Position numbers and translations under genes: made by a program. The notes under the pieces are model-generated. The model was not told the DNA's origin, searched no databases, and saw only the letters and a program-made list of their open reading frames with translations. From NCBI GenBank assembly GCA_026708505.1, contig JAPOUU010000066.1:1-37615 (forward strand): 37,615 nt of DNA. Direction: 5' to 3'. Of this stretch, positions 33,415-37,615 are shown one piece after another. The DNA is from Hyphomicrobiales bacterium. Lineage in GTDB: Bacteria > Pseudomonadota > Alphaproteobacteria > JAPOUT01. Each line of letters opens with the position of its first letter. Position 1 is the stretch's first letter.

Positions 33415-36400
33415 ATGAAAAAACCTTATCGTCTCGGCTTGGATATAGGCTCAAACTCTATCGGTTGGTGCGTCCTCGATCTGGCGCGACCTAAAGAAAC
33501 CCAACCTGATTCCCCTAAACTGGAACCCTGCGCCATCCGCGCCATGGGTGTGCGAATCTTTCCCGACGGGCGCGACCCGCAAAGCGAAGCTTCCCTGGCG
33601 GCAGATCGTCGCGAAGCTCGAAGCCAGCGCCGCAGGCGCGACCGTTTTCTCTACCGCAAGAAACGTCTAATGCGAACCCTGATCCGTCACGGATTGATGC
33701 CGACAGACCTTGAGGGTCGCAAGCAACTGGAAATCAAAGATCCTTACGCTCTGCGTGCGAAAGGCGTAACAGGAAAACTCGAACCCCACGAACTCGGGCG
33801 CGCCTTGTTTCATCTTGGCCAACGCCGCGGCTTTAAAAGTAATCGAAAAACCGATGCCAAGGATGACGACAAACAAGCAACCAAAACAGGAATCAAACAA
33901 TTGGGAGAACAGTTGGAAACCGAGAACCTCGCCACTCTGGGTGCATTCCTCCATGACCAACGGGAGAAAGGCATGCCCGTCCGCTTCCGTCCCCATCCCA
34001 GCGAAAAGAACAAGAATCAAAATGCTTGGGACTTCTATCCCAGCCGCGCCATGTATGAAGATGAGTTCGAAAAACTCTGGGAAGAGCAACGCAAACATTA
34101 TCCGCAACTGCTCCATGAAGATGCACGCAAAGAAATTCATCATCATATTTTCTGGCAACGGGATCTCAAACCGGTTAAACCGGGACGCTGCACTTTCGAG
34201 AAAGATGAGAAACGCGCACCAAAGGCGCTTCCCCTAAATCAGGAATTTCGCATCCGTCAAGAAATCTCTAATCTGAAAATTCAATATTCTGATGGGCGTG
34301 CCGGTGAACTTCTCACACCCGAACAACGGGAAAAAATCTTCACCAAACTGCAACGCCAGAAAACCATGAGTTTCGATAGCATCCGCAAACAATTAGGGCT
34401 GGAGAAAGAAGACGGTTTCAATCTCGAAGACGAAAAACGTACCAAACTCCTGGGAGATGAAACCGGAACTCGCCTTGCGGATAAAAAACGCTTTGGCAAA
34501 GCGTGGTGGGATTTTCCACCGGAAAAGCAAAACGAAATTGTAAACAGACTTTTAGAGGAGGAAAACGAAGAAGAACTGCTCCGAATCGCTCGAGAAAAAT
34601 GGGAGCTCACCGACACCGCCGCCGAAGCTTTTGCCGACACTAAATTACCCGATGGTTTTGGAGCATTGAGCGAAATGGCTCTGAAAAAAATCATCCCGCA
34701 CTTGCGTGAGGGAAAGAACTACGCGGATGCGGCAAAGGCGGCAGGTTACCATCACTCTCAACTTGACGATGGAGAGATTCTCGACGAACTCCCCTACTAT
34801 GGCATTCCTCTGGAACGGCATGTTGCTTTTGGTTCCGGCGACTCCGAAGATTCTGACGAAGAGCGCTACGGCAGAATCGCTAATCCCACTGTGCACATTG
34901 GCCTCAACCAACTACGCCGGGTAGTTAATGCGCTAATACGTCGCTACGGCCCCCCTGAAGAAGTGGTCGTTGAACTCGCTCGGGAACTCAAACAATCGAA
35001 AGAAAAACGCAAAGAAATCCAAGGCGAACAATCCCAAAACCAGAAGAAAAACGAGAAGCGTCGAGAAAAATTAGAAGAACTTGGAGAAGACGGACGGGGT
35101 GACGGCTTGCTGCGGATGCGTCTGTGGGAAGAACTCGGCGAAGGGGCTCATGACCGCCACTGCGTCTATACCGGCAAGCAAATCAGCATCCAGAAACTCT
35201 TTTCTCCGGAGGTGGAAATCGAGCATATTCTGCCCTTCAAGCGCACTCTGGATAATTCCTTTGCCAACAAAACCGTCTCCTTCCGCAAGGCAAATCGAGA
35301 AAAGGGAAACCATTCTCCCTACGAAGCCTTTCATACAAAACCCGAATGGGATGCCATACTGCGTCGCGCCGAAAATCTTCCTCCCAACAAGAAATGGCGA
35401 TTTGCCGCCGACGCTATGGAGAAATTCGATGCCGAAGAAGCGTTTCTGGAACGTCAATTGGTCGAAACCCAATATCTATCCCGTGCTTCGAAAGAGTATC
35501 TCGGCAAGATTTGCAATCCTAAGAAGGTTTATGCCATTCCCGGACGCCTAACCGCAATGTTGCGCGGTAAATGGGGACTCAATAACCTTCTCGATGTCAG
35601 CGATAACTTTAAGAACCGCGATGATCATCGCCATCATGCCATTGACGCTTTCGTGGTGGCCGTTACTTCACGCAGTCTACTCCAACGCATTGCCGGCGCG
35701 GCGGATGCCCAGGCTGAACGTGACCGACTCATTGAGGACATGCCGCCACCCTATCCACGCTTCGACCGGGTCGACATGAAACAACGCCTCCAGCGTGTCA
35801 TTGTCTCCCATCGCCCCGATCACAACATCAACGGCAAACTCCTTGACGAAACCGCCTACGGTCTTATCAGCGACCCATCCAAATGGAACGAGCATAATCT
35901 GGTCTACCGCAAACCGATCGAAAACCTAAACGCCAATGAGATAGAGCGCATTAGGGATTCAAACCTGCGGCAAGAAATTAAAGAACGCGCTGATCTTTAC
36001 CAAAGTGAAAAAGATGGATTGCGGCGCGCATTGAAAGAAATCTCCGAGTCGAAGGGAATCCGCCGCATTCGTCTCACCAAAATACAACATCCCGCTTACC
36101 CCATCACACACGGAACGCAAAAGCATTTTGAGAAAGCTTATCTGGACGCAGGTAACCATCATATCGATATTCTTGATACAGGAAAAAAAGGATGGATTGG
36201 AGTAGGGATTTCCATGCTGGAAGCTTGTCGCAACCCTGATGCCGAACTTTGGCGCAAAGATTACCCGGATGCACGCTTAATCATGCGCGTGCATAAAGGA
36301 GATCTACTACGTCTACAGGACAAAGAAGGAATAGAGAAAATCTATACAGTGAAACAACTGAACATAGCAGCAAACAGATTTATTTTATCTGAACAAAATG

Positions 36401-36594
36401 AAAGCGGAAACCTACAAAAACGCCACGACAGCAAAGATGACCCGTTTCGTTGGCTGTTTCTGTCTTTCTCTAAAATGAAAGAGCAGAAATGTCGACGAGT
36501 AAGCGTTGATTTCCTCGGTAAAATAAATGACCCCTATCCAGGTACCGATGTAAAATACACTCCCGCTCCCGGGCGGACACGCCATACTAAGTGA
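33415..36594 (+). CDS. cas9: CRISPR-associated endonuclease Cas9, type II-C
   Basis: 1059 residues, compact as usual for type II-C, and apparently intact. RuvC-I RLGLDIGSNSIGW with Asp10; Arg-rich bridge helix around RREARSQRRRRDRFLYRKKR; REC lobe to about 480; RuvC-II VVVELAREL with Glu520; HNH with CVYTGKQIS, EIEHILPF (His604) and SFANK (Asn618); RuvC-III HHAIDAFVVA with His741 and Asp744. The last 250 residues form the WED/PAM-interacting part, which is the divergent region and gives no PAM by eye. RNA-guided double-strand cleavage of invading DNA is the family role. The gene and its neighbours are richer in A than the importer genes, consistent with transfer. Cas1 follows after 9 nt; no cas4 or csn2 is seen, which supports II-C. 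Confidence 0.97.
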   Translation: MKKPYRLGLDIGSNSIGWCVLDLARPKETQPDSPKLEPCAIRAMGVRIFPDGRDPQSEASLAADRREARSQRRRRDRFLYRKKRLMRTLIRHGLMPTDLEGRKQLEIKDPYALRAKGVTGKLEPHELGRALFHLGQRRGFKSNRKTDAKDDDKQATKTGIKQLGEQLETENLATLGAFLHDQREKGMPVRFRPHPSEKNKNQNAWDFYPSRAMYEDEFEKLWEEQRKHYPQLLHEDARKEIHHHIFWQRDLKPVKPGRCTFEKDEKRAPKALPLNQEFRIRQEISNLKIQYSDGRAGELLTPEQREKIFTKLQRQKTMSFDSIRKQLGLEKEDGFNLEDEKRTKLLGDETGTRLADKKRFGKAWWDFPPEKQNEIVNRLLEEENEEELLRIAREKWELTDTAAEAFADTKLPDGFGALSEMALKKIIPHLREGKNYADAAKAAGYHHSQLDDGEILDELPYYGIPLERHVAFGSGDSEDSDEERYGRIANPTVHIGLNQLRRVVNALIRRYGPPEEVVVELARELKQSKEKRKEIQGEQSQNQKKNEKRREKLEELGEDGRGDGLLRMRLWEELGEGAHDRHCVYTGKQISIQKLFSPEVEIEHILPFKRTLDNSFANKTVSFRKANREKGNHSPYEAFHTKPEWDAILRRAENLPPNKKWRFAADAMEKFDAEEAFLERQLVETQYLSRASKEYLGKICNPKKVYAIPGRLTAMLRGKWGLNNLLDVSDNFKNRDDHRHHAIDAFVVAVTSRSLLQRIAGAADAQAERDRLIEDMPPPYPRFDRVDMKQRLQRVIVSHRPDHNINGKLLDETAYGLISDPSKWNEHNLVYRKPIENLNANEIERIRDSNLRQEIKERADLYQSEKDGLRRALKEISESKGIRRIRLTKIQHPAYPITHGTQKHFEKAYLDAGNHHIDILDTGKKGWIGVGISMLEACRNPDAELWRKDYPDARLIMRVHKGDLLRLQDKEGIEKIYTVKQLNIAANRFILSEQNESGNLQKRHDSKDDPFRWLFLSFSKMKEQKCRRVSVDFLGKINDPYPGTDVKYTPAPGRTRHTK

Positions 36595-36603
36595 ATCTTT
36601 TTC

Positions 36604-37527
36604 ATGGCTGCTTCGGGCATCGGTAGAATTGTTGAAATAGCCGAAGACGGACGACATCTTTCCTCCGAACGCGGCTTCCTCTTGGTGCGTGAAAAAAATA
36701 AAGAAATCGGGCGTGTTCCCCTCGATGACATTGCAACCCTCCTCATCAACGCTCACGGCATCACCTTCAGCAACAATCTTTTCTACGCACTATCCGAGCG
36801 CGGTGCCATTGCCGTGTTATGCGGCGCAAACCACATCCCCTACGCGTGGCTTTGGCCCCTTTCCGGACATCACCGTCAAGGCGGACGCATTCTAGCCCAA
36901 ATGCAAGCAACCAAGCCGTTAGGAAAGCGTTTGTGGCAAATCATCGTGCGCGCAAAAATTGAACAACACGGTGCCGTATTACAGGCTGCCGGACAAGACA
37001 GTAAAGGATTTCGTCTTATGGCACGCAGAGTTGCCTCCGGCGACCCGCAAAACTTGGAAGCCCAAGCAGCACGGCGCTATTGGCCGTTATTGTTCGGAGA
37101 GGAATTTCGACGCGACCGAAACCTCCCCGGTATTAACGGGTTACTCAACTATGGTTATACGATTCTGCGCTCGGCAACGGCGCGCTCCATTTGCGCTGCC
37201 GGACTACACCCTTCTTTGGGATTGCACCACCATAATCGAGGCAATGACATGGCGCTCGCAGACGATCTAATGGAGCCCTTCCGTCCTATCGTTGATCTCA
37301 TCGTGTTTCGCCTCTGGCACAGTGGAATCTCCACGGTCTCGCGTGAAGCGAAAGAAAAACTTGCGGCACTCACTGCTATGGACATGCACAGTTCCAAGGG
37401 ACGCACGCCTCTGGGATCCTACCTTGACCGCCTTGCCTTCTCTTTAGCATCTTCCTATGAAAGCGGACAAGCCTCTCTCGACCTACCATTAACACCTCTA
37501 CCATTAGAATATGTTTCCTCCGCCTGA
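36604..37527 (+). CDS. cas1: CRISPR adaptation endonuclease Cas1
   Basis: 307 residues, the integrase that with Cas2 inserts new spacers. The metal-binding triad is visible as Glu152 (NLEAQAARRYW), the His of LGLHHH (about 208-210) and Glu224 in ADDLMEPFRP. The sequence style (GIGRIVEIAEDGRHLSSERGFL) is that of type II Cas1. The ribosome site is weak and lies in the end of cas9, suggesting co-transcription. Confidence 0.96.
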   Translation: MAASGIGRIVEIAEDGRHLSSERGFLLVREKNKEIGRVPLDDIATLLINAHGITFSNNLFYALSERGAIAVLCGANHIPYAWLWPLSGHHRQGGRILAQMQATKPLGKRLWQIIVRAKIEQHGAVLQAAGQDSKGFRLMARRVASGDPQNLEAQAARRYWPLLFGEEFRRDRNLPGINGLLNYGYTILRSATARSICAAGLHPSLGLHHHNRGNDMALADDLMEPFRPIVDLIVFRLWHSGISTVSREAKEKLAALTAMDMHSSKGRTPLGSYLDRLAFSLASSYESGQASLDLPLTPLPLEYVSSA

Positions 37528-37551
37528 AGCTGAAATTAATTTTGTAAATTT

Positions 37552-37615
37552 ATGTTGAGTGGTTATCGCATCATGTGGATGATGGTAATGTTCGACCTGC
37601 CGACAACCACAAAGA
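37552..37615 (+). CDS. cas2: CRISPR adaptation protein Cas2 (5' part only)
   Basis: Twenty-one codons before the window ends: MLSGYRIMWMMVMFDLP then TTTK. A hydrophobic first strand ending MFDLP holds the conserved Asp of Cas2, and the MLSGYR opening is common in type II-C Cas2. It starts 24 nt after cas1. The CRISPR array would be expected beyond the right edge. Confidence 0.88.
   Translation, partial: MLSGYRIMWMMVMFDLPTTTK

Noticed and set aside
33153-33415. Plus-strand tracrRNA running toward cas9
   Set aside because: The same hairpins exist on that strand, but no T-run follows any of them before cas9, whereas the minus strand has promoter spacing and a U-rich terminator.
37528-37615. 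CRISPR array at the right edge
   Set aside because: No repeat-spacer pattern is present; the sequence reads straight into cas2, so any array lies outside.

Overview
The window is a gene-dense stretch of a Gram-negative bacterial chromosome, most likely from an alphaproteobacterium. Gram-negative identity is clear from two autotransporters with outer-membrane beta-barrels, Tat-exported binding proteins and a Zn/peptide ABC complement with periplasmic binding proteins. The alphaproteobacterial placement is an inference from overall protein style, not from a marker gene. No rRNA, tRNA, transposase, integrase or CRISPR array is visible.

Layout. (1) 1-4035: the tail of a probable Calx-beta-type secreted protein (+), converging on a large autotransporter (-). 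(2) 4192-15863: two complete peptide ABC importers transcribed divergently from one 273-bp intergenic region. The leftward one has a Tat-type binding protein, two permeases and a fused two-domain ATPase. The rightward one is a clear DppABCDF set with an LPS-type glycosyltransferase gene inserted between dppA and dppB. (3) 16083-21134: a looser, visibly more A+T-rich stretch with a small secreted acidic protein, a secreted metallo-beta-lactamase-fold protein paired with a HupE/UreJ-type membrane protein, a hipBA toxin-antitoxin pair with palindromic operators, and an orphan HigA-like antitoxin. (4) 21280-27252: a polyamine-type (Pot) ABC importer, with the binding protein divergent from the ATPase and two permeases; the latter are co-transcribed with a short MetE-like methyltransferase and a glutathione S-transferase. 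(5) 27391-30015: a second autotransporter, paralogous to the first. (6) 30576-33152: divergent znuCB and znuA for high-affinity zinc uptake. (7) 33153-37615: a type II-C CRISPR-Cas locus with cas9, cas1 and the start of cas2; the array is presumably beyond the right edge.

The most interesting new feature is in the cas9-znuA gap. On the minus strand, a promoter-like sequence is followed by about 130 nt that folds into hairpins and ends in a perfect Rho-independent terminator. This is the architecture and position expected of a tracrRNA, transcribed away from cas9. An 18-bp perfect palindrome carries the -35 hexamers of both this RNA and a possible cas9 promoter. Other points worth attention are an ancient in-frame duplication of the start of the HupE-type gene, the hipBA operators, and a cluster of repeated AATCAC/GTGATT motifs in intergenic regions.
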